From Montanilutibacter psychrotolerans (GTDB lineage Bacteria > Pseudomonadota > Gammaproteobacteria > Xanthomonadales > Xanthomonadaceae): a stretch of DNA of 64,000 nucleotides. The DNA lies in assembly GCF_003719825.1 (NCBI RefSeq), contig NZ_RIBS01000002.1:558001-622000 (forward strand), given 5' to 3'. Positions 18,880 through 30,908 of the stretch are shown one piece after another. The position numbers and the translations under genes are program-made. The notes under the pieces are model-generated. The model saw nothing but the letters and a program-made list of their open reading frames with translations, was not told the DNA's origin and did no database searches. Positions within the stretch are counted from its first letter, which is position 1; the number at the start of each line of letters is the position of its first letter.

Positions 18880-20001
18880 TCATGCCGATTGCACGTGCGT
18901 TGCGTGCGACGCCAGCGGCTGGCGCGGCGTGACACCGCGCACGGCCTCGACAATCGCGGCGATGTGCGCAGGCGTGGTGCCGCAGCAGCCGCCGACCAGG
19001 TTCAACATTCCGGATTGGGCGAACTCGCGCAGCACGTCGGCCATGTCTTCGGGTGTCTCGTCGTAGCCACCGAAGGCATTGGGCAGTCCGGCATTGGGAT
19101 GGGTGCTGACGTAGGCGTCGGCGATGCGCGACAGCACATCGACATGCGGTCGCAGGTCCTTTGCCCCGAGCGCGCAGTTGAGGCCGATCGCGAGCGGCTG
19201 CGAATGGCGCAGCGAGTACCAGAACGCCTCGGCCGTCTGCCCCGACAGGGTGCGACCGGAAGCGTCGGTGATCGTGCCGGAGATCATCACCGGCAGGCGT
19301 GTGCCGCGCGCGTCGAAGGCTTCCTCGATGGCGAACAGCGCGGCCTTGGCGTTGAGGGTGTCGAACACCGTCTCGACCATGATCACGTCGGCGCCACCGT
19401 CGATCAGTCCGTCGGTGGCCTCGCGGTAGGCGACGCGCAACTCGTCGAAGCTGATCGCGCGGAAGCCAGGGCGATTCACGTCCGGGCTCAACGACGCCGT
19501 GCGGCTGGTGGGGCCGAGTACGCCGATCACGAACCGCGGTCGGGACGGATCGGCCGCTTCGGCTTCGTCGCAGGCCACGCGGGCGAGACGTGCGCCGGTC
19601 TCGTTGAGCTCGCGGGCGAGGTGCTCCAGGCCGTAGTCGGCGAGCGAAATCGTGGTCGAGTTGAAGGTGTTGGTCTCGACCAGGTCGGCGCCGGCGGCCA
19701 GGTATTGCGCGTGGATGGAGCCGATGATGTCCGGGCGCGTGAGGCTCAGCAGGTCGTTGTTGCCGCGCTGGTCCCGCGCGCAGCCGCAGCCGTCGCCGTG
19801 GGCGTGCGCGTTTTCTGCAACGGTGTACAGGCTGTCGTAGCCGTGCGCGAAGCGCTCGCCGCGGTAGTCGTCCTCGGCCAGCTCGTACTGCTGGATCATC
19901 GTGCCCATGGCGCCGTCGATCACCAGGATGCGCTCACGCAGCAGGCGTTGCAGCGTCTGCGCGCGCTCGGGGTTCAGCCAGGGAAGGGCAGGGCTGCTCA
20001 T
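18880..20001 (-). CDS. Methionine synthase, homocysteine-binding module (split MetH)
   Basis: A 373-residue homocysteine S-methyltransferase barrel, equal to the N-terminal module of E. coli Met[10 protein letters not shown] opens the barrel at about residue 29, [11 protein letters not shown] lies near 80, and the zinc ligands are in GLNCALG and GGCCGTTP. Residues 61-76 form a His/Cys-rich loop ([10 protein letters not shown]) that standard MetH lacks in this place. Its ATG overlaps the stop of the SahR-like regulator (ATGA), and the rest of MetH follows 82 bp downstream. The two parts must assemble for activity. This split is known in several bacteria, including xanthomonads. Confidence 0.93.
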   Translation of the reverse strand: MSSPALPWLNPERAQTLQRLLRERILVIDGAMGTMIQQYELAEDDYRGERFAHGYDSLYTVAENAHAHGDGCGCARDQRGNNDLLSLTRPDIIGSIHAQYLAAGADLVETNTFNSTTISLADYGLEHLARELNETGARLARVACDEAEAADPSRPRFVIGVLGPTSRTASLSPDVNRPGFRAISFDELRVAYREATDGLIDGGADVIMVETVFDTLNAKAALFAIEEAFDARGTRLPVMISGTITDASGRTLSGQTAEAFWYSLRHSQPLAIGLNCALGAKDLRPHVDVLSRIADAYVSTHPNAGLPNAFGGYDETPEDMADVLREFAQSGMLNLVGGCCGTTPAHIAAIVEAVRGVTPRQPLASHATHVQSA

Positions 20002-20957
20002 GCGCGCTTGTCCTGCTTGCGGGCCGCGGCGGGCTTGCGCGCGATCAGGGCAATCACCTCGAAGTGCGGCGGGCGGCGTTCGCGGGTGACCGTCTCGCAG
20101 CTGGTGATCTCCAGGCCGGCCTTGCTGGTGAACTTCTGCAGGTCCTTCTCGGCGAAGCCCAGGTTGACGTGGCCATAGGCCTCCACGGCGGCGCGGTGCT
20201 CGTGGCGGGCCAGGCTGGTCAGCAGCAGCCGGCCGCCCGGACGCAGCACGCGCGCGGCCTCGGCGACCGCCTGGGCGGGCTGGTCGGCGTAGGTCAACGC
20301 GTGCATCAGCACCACCAGGTCGAAATGCGCGTCGGCGAACGGCAGCGCGTGCATGTCGCCCTCGCGGACTTCGACGTTGCGCAGCCGGCGCAACCGCTCG
20401 GACGCGGCGAGCACGACCTTGGTGCTGGAGTCCAGGCACACGTAGCGGTTGGAATGCGGGGCCAGCAGTTCGGCCAGAACCCCGTCACCGGAGGCGATGT
20501 CCAGCACGTCGCCGGGCTCAAGCAGCGGCAGCGCCGAGCGCGCCAATGCTTCCCAGGTGCGTCCCGGGGAGTAATGGCGCTCCATGTCGCCAGCCACCGA
20601 ATCCGCCCAGTTCTGGTCGGCCGCGCGCATTGCCAGCACGCCCGACACCCGTTCGCGGTCCTGGCGCAGCAGCGGGTCGTCGCTGCCTTCGCGCAGGGTT
20701 TGCCAGAGCGCGCGCTGGGCGCTGTCGAGCGCCGGTTCGTCGAAGCGGTAGTAGGCCGACACGCCGGCGCGTCGATCGCGCACCAGCCCGGCTTCCTTGA
20801 GCTTGGCCAGGTGCGTGGACACCCGCGGTTGCGCCAGCCGGGTGATGGCCGACAGCTCGGCGACCGTCAGCTCTTCGTTCTCGAGCAGCGCCAACAGCCG
20901 CACGCGCGTGGCGTCGGCGAAAACCTTGAGCCGGGACGACCAGCCTTCCAGATCCAT
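19998..20957 (-). CDS. SahR-like ArsR regulator fused to a methyltransferase domain
   Basis: A 319-residue fusion. Residues about 1-95 form an ArsR winged helix ([42 protein letters not shown]). Residues about 130-300 form a SAM-dependent methyltransferase-like domain ([15 protein letters not shown], then [10 protein letters not shown] and [11 protein letters not shown]). This architecture and its place at the head of the metH operon match SahR, the proteobacterial regulator of the SAM/methionine cycle that senses S-adenosylhomocysteine. Stop and metH-module start overlap. It probably represses its own operon, but the effector cannot be confirmed from sequence. Confidence 0.85.
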   Translation of the reverse strand: MDLEGWSSRLKVFADATRVRLLALLENEELTVAELSAITRLAQPRVSTHLAKLKEAGLVRDRRAGVSAYYRFDEPALDSAQRALWQTLREGSDDPLLRQDRERVSGVLAMRAADQNWADSVAGDMERHYSPGRTWEALARSALPLLEPGDVLDIASGDGVLAELLAPHSNRYVCLDSSTKVVLAASERLRRLRNVEVREGDMHALPFADAHFDLVVLMHALTYADQPAQAVAEAARVLRPGGRLLLTSLARHEHRAAVEAYGHVNLGFAEKDLQKFTSKAGLEITSCETVTRERRPPHFEVIALIARKPAAARKQDKRA

Positions 20958-20968
20958 GCAGCCTTCCT

Positions 20969-20996
20969 TTATCAATGCATCGCGATACAGAGATAA
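20969..20996 (-). promoter_or_regulatory. Candidate operator upstream of the SahR-metH operon
   Basis: A TTATC-N18-GATAA inverted repeat sits 12-39 bp before the SahR-like ATG, with AAGGAAGG as a strong ribosome-binding site between. Its position suits an autoregulatory site. The arms are short and I do not know the motif expected for this lineage, so the assignment is tentative. Confidence 0.35.
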
Positions 20997-21100
20997 GTTT
21001 GGTCGGGCGGGGCCTGTGCGGTCAAGTCCGGACGTCGTCGGACGCGACGGGGTCGTCAGAACCGGCGGCTCGCTTCGCCGGCCGGGTCGCAGAAGCAGAA

Positions 21101-21125
21101 CGCCCGCGGCTGTGGGCCGCGGGCG
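21101..21125 (-). terminator. Hairpin after htpG
   Basis: A perfect 10-bp stem (CGCCCGCGGC / GCCGCGGGCG) with a five-base loop. On the minus strand it is followed by TTCTGCTTCTG, weakly T-rich. It lies about 100 bp after the htpG stop. Between it and the stop is a small tandem repeat based on CCAGCCGAGG at about 21187-21215. Confidence 0.55.
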
Positions 21126-21224
21126 CAGGTGCATCCTTGCCGTTCGGGGCCGTACCCGGCCCCGGTCGGACAGCGTTGGCCGGGCCAGCCGAGGCCAGCC
21201 GAGGCCAGCCGGGCCGGGGTGTGC

Positions 21225-23138
21225 TCAGCCCGCCAGTTCGACCAGCAGCTTGTTGAGCCGTCGCACGTAGGCGGCCGGATCATCGAGGCTGTCGCCGGCG
21301 GCCAGGGAGGCCTGGTCGAACAGGATGTGCGAGAGTTCGTTGAAACGGCTCTCGTCGGGCTCGGCACCGAGCCGGGCGACCAACGGGTGCTCGGGGTTGA
21401 ACTCGAAGACCGGCTTGGACTCGGGCAACGTCTGCCCGCTGGCTTCGAGGATCTGTCGCAGCTGCGGGGCGATGTCCTGTTCGCCCACGGCCAGGATCGC
21501 CGGCGACTCGGTCAGTCGATGCGACACCCGCACGTCCGCGACCTTCTCGCCCAGCGCCAGCTTCAGGCGCGCGCCCAGGCCTTCGCTGGCCTGCGCGGCC
21601 TGCTCGCGGGTCTGGCGATCGAGCTCGGAGTCGAGCGCGCCCAGGTCCAGGTCGCCGCGGGTCACGTCGACCAGCGACTTGCCGTCGAACGTGTCGAGGT
21701 AGCCGACCAGCCACGGGTCGACCCGGTCGGTAAGCAGCAGCACTTCGATGCCCTTCTTGCGGAACACCTCCAGGTGGGGGCTGTTGCGCACCTGCGCGTG
21801 GCTCTCGCCCACCAGGTAGTAGATCTTGTCCTGGCCGGGTTGCATGCGGGCGATGTAGTCGGCCAGCGACACCACCTGCTCGCCGCTGTCGCCCTGGGTG
21901 GAGGCGAAGCGCAGCAGGCCGGCGATCTTCTCGCGGTTGGCGAAGTCTTCCGCCGGGCCTTCCTTCAGCACCTGGCCGAAGTGCTTCCAGAACGTGCGGT
22001 ACTGCTCGGCGTCGCCGGCAGCCAGCTTTTCGAGCATGTCCAGGGCACGCTTGGTCAGCGCGGTCTTCATGGAGCCGATCACTGGGTCTTTCTGCAGGAT
22101 CTCGCGCGACACGTTCAGCGACAGGTCGGCCGAATCCACCACGCCGCGGACGAAGCGCAGGTACAGCGGCAGGAACTCGTCGGCCTGGTCGAGGATGAAC
22201 ACGCGCTGCACGTACAGCTTCAGGCCGTGCGGCACGTCGCGCTGGTACAGGTCGAACGCGGCGCGACCTGGGACGTACAGCAGCGAGGTGTACTCGAGCT
22301 TGCCCTCGACCTTGTTGTGGCTCCATGCGAGCGGGTTTTCGAAGTCGTGCGCGACGTGCTGGTAGAACGCCTGGTACTCCTCGTCCTTGATCTCGGCACG
22401 CGGGCGCGTCCACAGCGCGCTTGCGCGATTGACGGTTTCCCAAGCGGGCGCGGCGGTGCTGGCGTCGTCGCCTTCGTCATTGCCCTGTGATTGCACGGGC
22501 AGCTCGATCGGCACGCCGATGTGGTCGGCGTACTTCTTGACGATGCCGCGCAGGCGCCAGCCGTCGGCGAAGGACTTTTCCGCGTCCTTGAGGTGCAGCA
22601 CGATGCGTGTGCCGCGCTGGCCCAGATCGACGGTGGCGACATCGAACTCGCCTTCGCCGCGCGATGCCCAATGCACGCCCTCGCTGGCCGGCAGGCCGGC
22701 GCGACGGGTGAATACCTCGACGCGGTCGGCAACGATGAACGCCGAGTAGAAGCCGACGCCGAACTGGCCGATCAGCTGAGCGTCCTTTTTCTGGTCACCC
22801 GAAAGGTTGTGCAGGAAGTCGGCCGTGCCCGAGCGCGCGATGGTGCCCAGGTGCGAGACCGCTTCGGCCCGGCTCATGCCAATGCCATTGTCTTCGACGG
22901 TGATGGTGCCGGCCTGCGCATCGAAGTCGATGCGGATCCGCGGCTCGGCGTCGCCCTCCAGCAGTTCCGGACGCGCCAGGGCCTCGAAACGGAGCTTGTC
23001 GGTGGCGTCGGCGGCGTTGGAGACCAGTTCGCGAAGGAAGATCTCCTTATTGGAATACAGCGAATGGATCATCAGGTGCAGCAGCTGCTTCACCTCGGTC
23101 TGGAAACCCAGGGTTTCCTTTTGAACTTCCACACTCAT
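21225..23138 (-). CDS. htpG: Chaperone protein HtpG (Hsp90)
   Basis: A 637-residue cytosolic Hsp90. The N-terminal GHKL ATPase is clear: [12 protein letters not shown] (residues about 34-45), [20 protein letters not shown] and [11 protein letters not shown]. The middle domain has the catalytic-arginine region, and the C-terminal dimerisation domain is intact. The protein has the usual bacterial length and no insertion between the N and middle domains. The ATG at 23136-23138 gives the standard start [20 protein letters not shown] candidate sigma-32 promoter lies 53 bp upstream. HtpG helps fold client proteins with DnaK. Confidence 0.96.
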   Translation of the reverse strand: MSVEVQKETLGFQTEVKQLLHLMIHSLYSNKEIFLRELVSNAADATDKLRFEALARPELLEGDAEPRIRIDFDAQAGTITVEDNGIGMSRAEAVSHLGTIARSGTADFLHNLSGDQKKDAQLIGQFGVGFYSAFIVADRVEVFTRRAGLPASEGVHWASRGEGEFDVATVDLGQRGTRIVLHLKDAEKSFADGWRLRGIVKKYADHIGVPIELPVQSQGNDEGDDASTAAPAWETVNRASALWTRPRAEIKDEEYQAFYQHVAHDFENPLAWSHNKVEGKLEYTSLLYVPGRAAFDLYQRDVPHGLKLYVQRVFILDQADEFLPLYLRFVRGVVDSADLSLNVSREILQKDPVIGSMKTALTKRALDMLEKLAAGDAEQYRTFWKHFGQVLKEGPAEDFANREKIAGLLRFASTQGDSGEQVVSLADYIARMQPGQDKIYYLVGESHAQVRNSPHLEVFRKKGIEVLLLTDRVDPWLVGYLDTFDGKSLVDVTRGDLDLGALDSELDRQTREQAAQASEGLGARLKLALGEKVADVRVSHRLTESPAILAVGEQDIAPQLRQILEASGQTLPESKPVFEFNPEHPLVARLGAEPDESRFNELSHILFDQASLAAGDSLDDPAAYVRRLNKLLVELAG

Positions 23139-23444
23139 GCGTATCCAGGCTCCCAGTCGATTGCGCGGCACGGTCGGCCGATGCGGAAAGGGTCGGGGCA
23201 CTCGCGCGGATTTCAAGCGTTGCCAAGGTTGGCGCGACGGTTTGCTGGGATGGCCGGCGTGGCCAGGTCCGCCCACAGGCGCGACCGGTGGCGTGCGCGG
23301 GGAAGGGTTGGCGTGCCGGACGGGGAAGGGGGCCGGTCGCGCGGGTAGGGTTCTGACGCGGTCGCGGCTACAATCCGCGTTCCCGTGGCGGCGCAGCTCC
23401 CGTGGCGCCCGGGCGACCCTTCCGTAATCGACCGAGGTGCCAAC
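23139..23444. other. 306-bp divergent promoter region between htpG and the acyl-CoA dehydrogenase gene
   Basis: No gene was found here. It holds the candidate heat-shock promoter for htpG on the minus strand (23191-23217). On the plus strand a TACAAT at 23369-23374 resembles a -10 box for the acyl-CoA dehydrogenase gene, without a convincing -35. GAGG lies eight bases before the GTG start at 23445. Confidence 0.5.
23191..23217 (-). promoter_or_regulatory. Candidate sigma-32 (heat-shock) promoter of htpG
   Basis: On the minus strand CTTGAAA (23217-23211) is followed after 12 bases by CCCCGACC (23198-23191). These resemble the heat-shock consensus CTTGAAA and CCCCATnT with acceptable spacing. 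The position, 53 bp before the htpG start, suits a heat-inducible chaperone gene. Confidence 0.6.
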
Positions 23445-24605
<1,161 letters not shown>

Positions 24606-24667
24606 GGCTTCGGCCGCGCTGACAGAAGATGAAACGCCAACGCATTTCACGAGTCACTGCCTGCCCC

Positions 24668-24689
24668 GGGGATCGCGGTCGCGATCCCC
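24668..24689 (+). terminator. Hairpin after the acyl-CoA dehydrogenase gene
   Basis: A perfect 9-bp stem GGGGATCGC / GCGATCCCC with a four-base loop, followed by GCGTTTCC. It is 63 bp after the stop codon. The T-run is short, so efficiency is uncertain. Confidence 0.6.
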
Positions 24690-24856
24690 GCGTTTCCTGG
24701 ATCGCCGGCCGCGCATGCGAGCCCATCCCCGACGCGCAAGGCGTCACCGATGGTCGCAATGCCCGTGCCCGTCGCCCGCGCCAGACTCCTTCCTCGCACT
24801 GACTATTCCGGCCCGCGCGCAAGCGTGGGCCTCATTCCATCGGACCTCCCGTTGCC

Positions 24857-27800
24857 ATGAGCACCAAACGTAAACCCGCTGCCGCCGACAAACCCGCCGC
24901 CACCAAAGCCGCTGCCGGCAAGTCCGTGAGTGCGCCCGTCGCGAAGAAGGCGGCCACCAAAAAGCCCGCTGCCAAGACGCCCGCCGCGAAGAAGCCCGCC
25001 GTCGCCCAGGCGGTGGTCCCGGCCGAAGCGCGCATCGAGCGCGTCTCGCTCGAGCCGATCCTGGCCGCGATCCGCAAGCGCCTGCCCAAGAGCCAGCACG
25101 TCGAGGCCGAGGCGTTCGCCAAGTCGTTCTACCGGCGCATGACCGAGGACGAGTTGCCGCTGCACAGCGCAGACGGCTGGGCCGCGCTGGCCAGCGACTT
25201 CCTCGATTTCGCGCGCAGCCGCAAGGCCGGCGCCGCCCGTGTCCGCCTGTTCAACCCGACGATCAAGGCGCAGGGCTGGGAATCGCCGCACACCGTGCTG
25301 CAGATCGCCAATGACGACATGCCGTTCCTGGTCGACTCGGTGACGATGGCGCTGGCCGAGCAGGGCATCGGCGTGCACGTGCTGGGCCACCCGGTGGTGC
25401 CGTTCAAGCGTGACAAGGCGGGCAAGCTGGTCGCAGTGGGCGAGGGCGAGCGCGAGTCGCTGATGCACCTGGAGATCGATCGCCAGCCGGTCGAGGTGAT
25501 GCCCAGGATCGAAAAGGCGCTGCACGGCGTGCTTGCCGACGTGCGCTCGATGGTGCGCGACTGGTCGGGCATGCACGGCAAGATGCTCGAGGTGGCGCAG
25601 CAGCTGGGATCGCGCGAGCTGCCGGTCAGCGATGAAGGCCGCCACGAGGCGCAGGAGTTCCTGCGCTGGGCAGCCAACGACCACTTCACGTTCCTGGGTT
25701 ACCGCGAGTACGAAGTCGCCAAGGTCAAGGGCGAGGAAGTGCTGCGCGCGGTCGAAGGCAGTGGCCTGGGCCTGCTGCGCGGCGAAGACCAGGGCAAGCC
25801 GCGTCCGCTGTCGTCGCTGGCGGCGCACTACATGCCGCAGTCCGGTTCGGTCGACGCGCTGATCCTCACCAAGACCAATGCCCGCGCCACCGTGCACCGT
25901 CCCGGCTACATGGACTACATCGGTGTGCTCAGCTTCGACAAGGATGGCAAGCCGGTGCGCGAGGAGCGCTTCCTCGGCCTGTACACCTCCAGTGCCTACA
26001 ACCGTCGCCCGTGGGACATCCCGCTGGTGCGCCAACGCCACGAGTTCGTGATGCACAACTCCGGCCTGGCCAGCGACAGCCACAGCGGCAAGGCGTTGCG
26101 CCACATCCTGGAAACCCTGCCGCGCGACGAGCTGTTCCAGTCCAGCGAGGAAGAACTGCTGCGGACCAGCTCCGGGATCCTGGGCCTGCAGGAACGCGTG
26201 CGCAGCAAGCTGTTCCTGCGCCGCGACCGCTACGGCCGCTTCTTCTCCGGCCTGGTCTACATCCCGCGTGACCGCTTCAACACCGACGTGCGCCTGCGCA
26301 TCGAGGCGATGCTCAAGCGCGTGCTGCACGGCGAGCACATCGACTCGTCGGTAATGCTCGGCGAATCGCCGCTGGCCCAGCTGCACCTGATCGTGCGCCC
26401 GAAGTCGGGCCAGACGATCGAAGTCGACAACGCCGCGATCGAGGCCGAACTGGCCGAGATCGTGCGCAATTGGCAGGACGACCTGCGCGAAGCACTGACC
26501 GCGCGCCAGGGCGAGGAACGCGGCCTCGGGCTCGCCGCCACCTTCGGCCGTGCGCTGCCGATGGGCTACATCGAGACCGCCGGCGTCGCGGTGGCTGCTG
26601 ACGACGTCGAACACCTCGCCGCGCTCGAGGGCGCCGACGACCTGCGCCTGAGCCTGTACCGCGCGCATGCCGGCGAAGGTGGGCTGCGCTTCAAGTTGTA
26701 TCGCCAGAACGACGACATCCCGCTGTCGGACGCGTTGCCGATGATGGAGAACATGGGGCTGCGCGTGCTCTCCGAGCATCCGCACCGCGTGATCGTCGAT
26801 GGCCGGACGTCCTACATCCAGGACTTCGAGGTCGAGATCACCGTCGGCCAGGACGAGATCGACATCAGCACGCTCGACCAGCTGTTCGAGCAGGCGTTCG
26901 CGCGGATCTGGCGCGGCGATGCCGAGAACGACGGCTTCAACCGCCTGATCCTCGGCGCCGGCCTGTCCTGGCGCCAGGTCGCGATGCTGCGCGCGTACTG
27001 CAAGTACCTGTTGCAGGTGGGCGTGCCGTTCTCGCAGGCCTATGTCGAAGGCACGTTTGCGCGCTATCCGCTGCTTGCGCGCCTGCTGGTCGAGCTGTTC
27101 GAAGCCCGCTTCGATCCGTCGACGGGCAGCGAAAGCAAGGCCGAGATCAAGGCCGGCATGGAGCGTTTCCGCGCCCAGCTGGCGGCATTGGCCGGTGGCG
27201 ATGCCGCGGCGCTGACCGCGCTGGAGCCGGTGATCGCGGCACGCGCCGGCAAGCGTGATGTGCAGGTCGATGCGACCCGCGCCGCGTTCAAGGGCCTGCT
27301 CGATCGCGTGTCCAGCCTCGACGAGGACCGCATCCTGCGCAGCTTCATCGGCGTGATCATGGCCACGCTGCGCACCAGCTACTACCAGCAGCCCGCTGAT
27401 GGCAGCGAACGCGGCTACGTCAGCTACAAGTTCGATTCGGCCCACGTGCCGGATTTGCCCAAGCCGCGGCCGTACCGTGAGATCTTCGTGTACGGCCCGC
27501 GCGTCGAGGGCGTCCACCTGCGCTTCGGCCCGGTGGCGCGCGGTGGCCTGCGCTGGTCGGACCGTCGCGAGGACTTCCGCACGGAGGTGCTGGGCCTGGT
27601 GAAGGCGCAGATGGTCAAGAACACCGTGATCGTGCCGGTCGGCTCGAAGGGCGGCTTCTTCGCCAAGCGTTCGCCGGCCAACGGTGACCGCGACGCCGTG
27701 CTGGCCGAGGGCATCGCCTGCTACAAGATGTTCATCAACGGCCTGCTCGACATCACCGACAACATCGTCGACGGCCGTATCGTCGCGCCGCTGGATGTCG

Positions 27801-29944
27801 TGCGCCACGACCAGGACGATCCGTACCTGGTCGTCGCCGCCGACAAGGGCACCGCGACGTTCTCCGATATCGCCAACGGCATCGCCCGCGAGCACGGTTT
27901 CTGGCTCGACGATGCGTTCGCCTCGGGTGGCTCGGTCGGCTACGACCACAAGGGCATGGGCATCACCGCCAAGGGCGCGTGGGAGTCGGTCAAGCGCCAC
28001 TTCCGGGCGATGGGCCGTGACAGCCAGAAGCAGGACTTCACCGCGGTCGGCGTGGGTGACATGTCCGGCGACGTGTTTGGCAACGGCATGCTGCTGAGCA
28101 AGCACATCCGCCTGCTGGCCGCGTTCGACCACCGCCACATCTTCCTGGATCCGAATCCGGACGCGGCGGTGACGTTCAAGGAACGCCAGCGCATGTTCAA
28201 GCTGCCGCGTTCGAGCTGGGACGACTACGACCAGTCGCTGATCAGCAAGGGTGGCGGTGTGTTCCCGCGTTCGGCCAAGTCGATTGCACTGTCGCCGGAA
28301 ATCAAGGAAGCACTCGGCATCGATGCCGCGATCGCGGCGATGAGCCCGGTGGAACTGCTCAGCGCCATCCTCAAGTCGCCGGTCGACCTGCTCTGGAACG
28401 GCGGCATCGGCACCTACGTCAAGGCCAGCAGCGAAAGTCACGGCGACGTCGGTGATCGCGCCAACAACGCGCTGCGCGTCGATGGCCGCGAACTGCGCTG
28501 CAAGGTGGTGGGCGAGGGTGGCAACCTGGGCATGACCCAGCTGGGTCGCATCGAAGCGGCGCAGCACGGCGTGCTGCTCAACACCGACTTCATCGACAAT
28601 TCCGCTGGCGTTGATACCTCCGACCACGAGGTCAACATCAAGATCCTGCTCAACGGCGAGGTGCAGGCCGGCAACCTGACGGTGCCGGCGCGTAACAAGC
28701 TGCTGGCGTCGATGACCGACGAGGTCGCCGACCTCGTGCTCACCGACAACTACCGCCAGAACCAGGCAATCAGCCTGATGGAGCGCATGAGCCTGACGCG
28801 ATTGGGCTCGAAGCAGCACTTCATCCGCACGCTGGAGCAGCAGGGCCTGCTCGATCGCCAGATCGAGTTCCTGCCATCCGACGCGGAGCTTTCCGAGCGC
28901 AAGGTGCGCGGCCAGGGCCTGACCCGCGCCGAGCTGGCCGTGCTGTTGTCGTACAGCAAGCTGGTGATCTTCCAGCAGTTGCTCGAGTCGGACGTGCCGG
29001 AAGACCCGTTCCTGTCCAAGGAGCTGGTGCGCTACTTCCCGCAACCGCTGCAGACCAAGTACGCCAAGTCGATGGAAGGCCATCGCCTGAAGCGCGAGAT
29101 CATCGCCACGGCGGTGACCAACTCGATGGTCAATCGGATGGGCGCGACGTTCACCCTGCGCATGCAGGAAGACACTGGCCGCAGTCCGTCCGAGGTCGCC
29201 GAGGCGTACACGATCAGCCGCGAGGCGATCGACGCGCGCGAGCTGTGGGCGCAGATCGATGCGCTCGACGGCAAGGTGCACGAATCGGTGCAGATCGACG
29301 CGCTGCAGGGTATCTGGCACCTGATGCGTTCGATGTCGCGCTGGCTGCTGGCGCGTCCGGGTGCCATGCCGGAAATCGCCACCGCCGTCGCGCGTTACGG
29401 TGACGGCATCAAGGCCGTGCGCGACGCGCTGCCGGGCGCGCTCTCGCAGGTGCGCAAGACGGCGTACGACGCGCGCCTGGTGGAATGGAAGGCCAAGGGC
29501 GTGCCGGCCACGCTGGCAACGCAGCTGGCGGCGCTGCCGCTGCTCGAGTTCGGCTGCGACATCGTCGAGATCGGCCATGCCCGCAAGATGCCGCCGGCGG
29601 AAGTCGCTCGCGCCTACTTCGCGCTGGGTTCCGCGCTGCACCTGCCGTGGCTGTACGAGCAGGTGGACGCGCTGACGGTCGATGGCCGCTGGCAGGCACT
29701 GGCCCGTGGCGCGCTGCGCGACGAGCTGGCGATCCAGCAGCGCGCGCTGGTCAACCAGATCCTCGCGATGCCGGGCAAGAAGGCGGTCGAGGAGAAGGTC
29801 GAGGCGTGGCTGCAGCGAGACGATTCGTCGCTGCGCTTCACCCTGTCGATGCTGACCGACCTGCTCAACCAGAAGACGCTGGACTACCCGACCTTGTCGG
29901 TGGCCGTGCGTCGCCTGGCACTGGTGGCGTCCGCCGGAGCGTGA
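24857..29944 (+). CDS. gdhB: NAD-specific glutamate dehydrogenase, large (GDH-180) type
   Basis: A 1,695-residue NAD-dependent glutamate dehydrogenase (glutamate to 2-oxoglutarate plus ammonia), the large oligomeric class known from Pseudomonas and Streptomyces. The N-terminal ACT-like regulatory region includes [20 protein letters not shown] (about 155). The catalytic domain lies around residues 880-1250, with [42 protein letters not shown] and the NAD-binding [16 protein letters not shown]. Unlike many homologues it opens with about 60 residues of Ala/Lys/Pro-rich, H1-like sequence ([17 protein letters not shown]). A strong terminator follows, so it is probably its own transcript. Confidence 0.95.
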   Translation: MSTKRKPAAADKPAATKAAAGKSVSAPVAKKAATKKPAAKTPAAKKPAVAQAVVPAEARIERVSLEPILAAIRKRLPKSQHVEAEAFAKSFYRRMTEDELPLHSADGWAALASDFLDFARSRKAGAARVRLFNPTIKAQGWESPHTVLQIANDDMPFLVDSVTMALAEQGIGVHVLGHPVVPFKRDKAGKLVAVGEGERESLMHLEIDRQPVEVMPRIEKALHGVLADVRSMVRDWSGMHGKMLEVAQQLGSRELPVSDEGRHEAQEFLRWAANDHFTFLGYREYEVAKVKGEEVLRAVEGSGLGLLRGEDQGKPRPLSSLAAHYMPQSGSVDALILTKTNARATVHRPGYMDYIGVLSFDKDGKPVREERFLGLYTSSAYNRRPWDIPLVRQRHEFVMHNSGLASDSHSGKALRHILETLPRDELFQSSEEELLRTSSGILGLQERVRSKLFLRRDRYGRFFSGLVYIPRDRFNTDVRLRIEAMLKRVLHGEHIDSSVMLGESPLAQLHLIVRPKSGQTIEVDNAAIEAELAEIVRNWQDDLREALTARQGEERGLGLAATFGRALPMGYIETAGVAVAADDVEHLAALEGADDLRLSLYRAHAGEGGLRFKLYRQNDDIPLSDALPMMENMGLRVLSEHPHRVIVDGRTSYIQDFEVEITVGQDEIDISTLDQLFEQAFARIWRGDAENDGFNRLILGAGLSWRQVAMLRAYCKYLLQVGVPFSQAYVEGTFARYPLLARLLVELFEARFDPSTGSESKAEIKAGMERFRAQLAALAGGDAAALTALEPVIAARAGKRDVQVDATRAAFKGLLDRVSSLDEDRILRSFIGVIMATLRTSYYQQPADGSERGYVSYKFDSAHVPDLPKPRPYREIFVYGPRVEGVHLRFGPVARGGLRWSDRREDFRTEVLGLVKAQMVKNTVIVPVGSKGGFFAKRSPANGDRDAVLAEGIACYKMFINGLLDITDNIVDGRIVAPLDVVRHDQDDPYLVVAADKGTATFSDIANGIAREHGFWLDDAFASGGSVGYDHKGMGITAKGAWESVKRHFRAMGRDSQKQDFTAVGVGDMSGDVFGNGMLLSKHIRLLAAFDHRHIFLDPNPDAAVTFKERQRMFKLPRSSWDDYDQSLISKGGGVFPRSAKSIALSPEIKEALGIDAAIAAMSPVELLSAILKSPVDLLWNGGIGTYVKASSESHGDVGDRANNALRVDGRELRCKVVGEGGNLGMTQLGRIEAAQHGVLLNTDFIDNSAGVDTSDHEVNIKILLNGEVQAGNLTVPARNKLLASMTDEVADLVLTDNYRQNQAISLMERMSLTRLGSKQHFIRTLEQQGLLDRQIEFLPSDAELSERKVRGQGLTRAELAVLLSYSKLVIFQQLLESDVPEDPFLSKELVRYFPQPLQTKYAKSMEGHRLKREIIATAVTNSMVNRMGATFTLRMQEDTGRSPSEVAEAYTISREAIDARELWAQIDALDGKVHESVQIDALQGIWHLMRSMSRWLLARPGAMPEIATAVARYGDGIKAVRDALPGALSQVRKTAYDARLVEWKAKGVPATLATQLAALPLLEFGCDIVEIGHARKMPPAEVARAYFALGSALHLPWLYEQVDALTVDGRWQALARGALRDELAIQQRALVNQILAMPGKKAVEEKVEAWLQRDDSSLRFTLSMLTDLLNQKTLDYPTLSVAVRRLALVASAGA

Positions 29945-29952
29945 TGCCTTTG

Positions 29953-29986
29953 CCCGGGGCCGGCAAACGCCGGCCCCGGGTTGTTT
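29953..29986 (+). terminator. Strong intrinsic terminator after gdhB
   Basis: A perfect 12-bp stem (CCCGGGGCCGGC / GCCGGCCCCGGG, loop AAAC) followed directly by TTGTTT, eight bases after the gdhB stop. This is the clearest rho-independent terminator between convergent-free genes in the window. Confidence 0.93.
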
Positions 29987-30059
29987 CACCTCGGTCCGCT
30001 ACCACACTTCGTTGTCGCCTTTGACGGGTTATCCTCGGCGCATTCCAACGGAGCCGCCG

Positions 30060-30833
30060 ATGACCGCGACGCCACGCATCGCCTTCCTCGCCAGTCCCGC
30101 CGAAGAGGCGCAATCAGCACGCAACGTGCTCATTCAACGCCACGGCGAACATCCGCCCGAAGCCGCAGACGTGCTGGTCGCGTTGGGCGGCGATGGGTTC
30201 ATGTTGCAGACCCTCCATCGTCATGGCGGACACGGCAAGCCGGTGTACGGCATGAAGCTGGGCACGATCGGCTTCCTGATGAACCAGCACCGTGAAGACG
30301 CATTGATCGAGCGGCTTGCTGCGGCCGAGCCTGCGGTGCTTCATCCGCTGGAGATGGTGGCGCAGACCGAGTCGGGTGCGACGGTCGGTTCGCTGGCCTA
30401 CAACGAGGTGTCGCTGCTGCGCCAGACGCGCCAGGCCGCGCACGTCTCGATCGAACTCAACGGCAAGCTGCGTCTGGACGAGATGATCTGCGACGGCGTG
30501 CTGGTGGCGACGCCAGCCGGCAGCACCGCCTACAACTTTTCCGCGCACGGACCGATCCTGCCCCTGGGGGCAAACGTGATCGCGCTGACGCCGATTGCCG
30601 CGTTTCGTCCGCGGCGCTGGCGTGGCGCGGTGCTCAAGGCGGGCACCGAGGTGCGCTTCCGGGTGCTGGATCCGTACAAGCGACCGGTCAGCGCAACGGC
30701 CGATTCGCACGAGGTCCGCGACGTGGTCGAGGTGTTGATCCGCGAATCCCGCGACCGCAGCGTGACCTTGCTGTTCGATCCCGAGCACAACCTCGAAGAG
30801 CGCATGCTCGCCGAGCAGTTCACCAGCGGCTGA
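30060..30833 (+). CDS. nadK: NAD kinase
   Basis: A 257-residue ATP-NAD kinase that makes NADP. The diagnostic GGDG motif appears in [17 protein letters not shown] (about residues 40-57), followed by GTIGFLMN and the second conserved region AYNEVSLLR, with [17 protein letters not shown] (about 160-176). It is at the short end of the family. I chose the ATG at 30060-30062, with GGAG eight bases upstream, instead of an earlier in-frame start. It lies just after the gdhB terminator; NADP supply and glutamate metabolism are linked functionally but the genes are not one operon. Confidence 0.93.
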   Translation: MTATPRIAFLASPAEEAQSARNVLIQRHGEHPPEAADVLVALGGDGFMLQTLHRHGGHGKPVYGMKLGTIGFLMNQHREDALIERLAAAEPAVLHPLEMVAQTESGATVGSLAYNEVSLLRQTRQAAHVSIELNGKLRLDEMICDGVLVATPAGSTAYNFSAHGPILPLGANVIALTPIAAFRPRRWRGAVLKAGTEVRFRVLDPYKRPVSATADSHEVRDVVEVLIRESRDRSVTLLFDPEHNLEERMLAEQFTSG

Positions 30834-30908
30834 GAGCCCGCTTCGCTGCGCAGGTCGATCGCGTGTCTGTCTCGATGTCGTGGCCGTGTTTGGCCCACGG
30901 CCGACCGG

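Noticed and set aside
24803-29989. A 1,728-codon open frame on the minus strand opposite the glutamate dehydrogenase gene
   Set aside because: It mirrors gdhB across its whole length, is rich in His, Arg, Gln and Leu as antisense frames in high-GC DNA are, and has no recognisable domain. The plus-strand product has clear GDH motifs.
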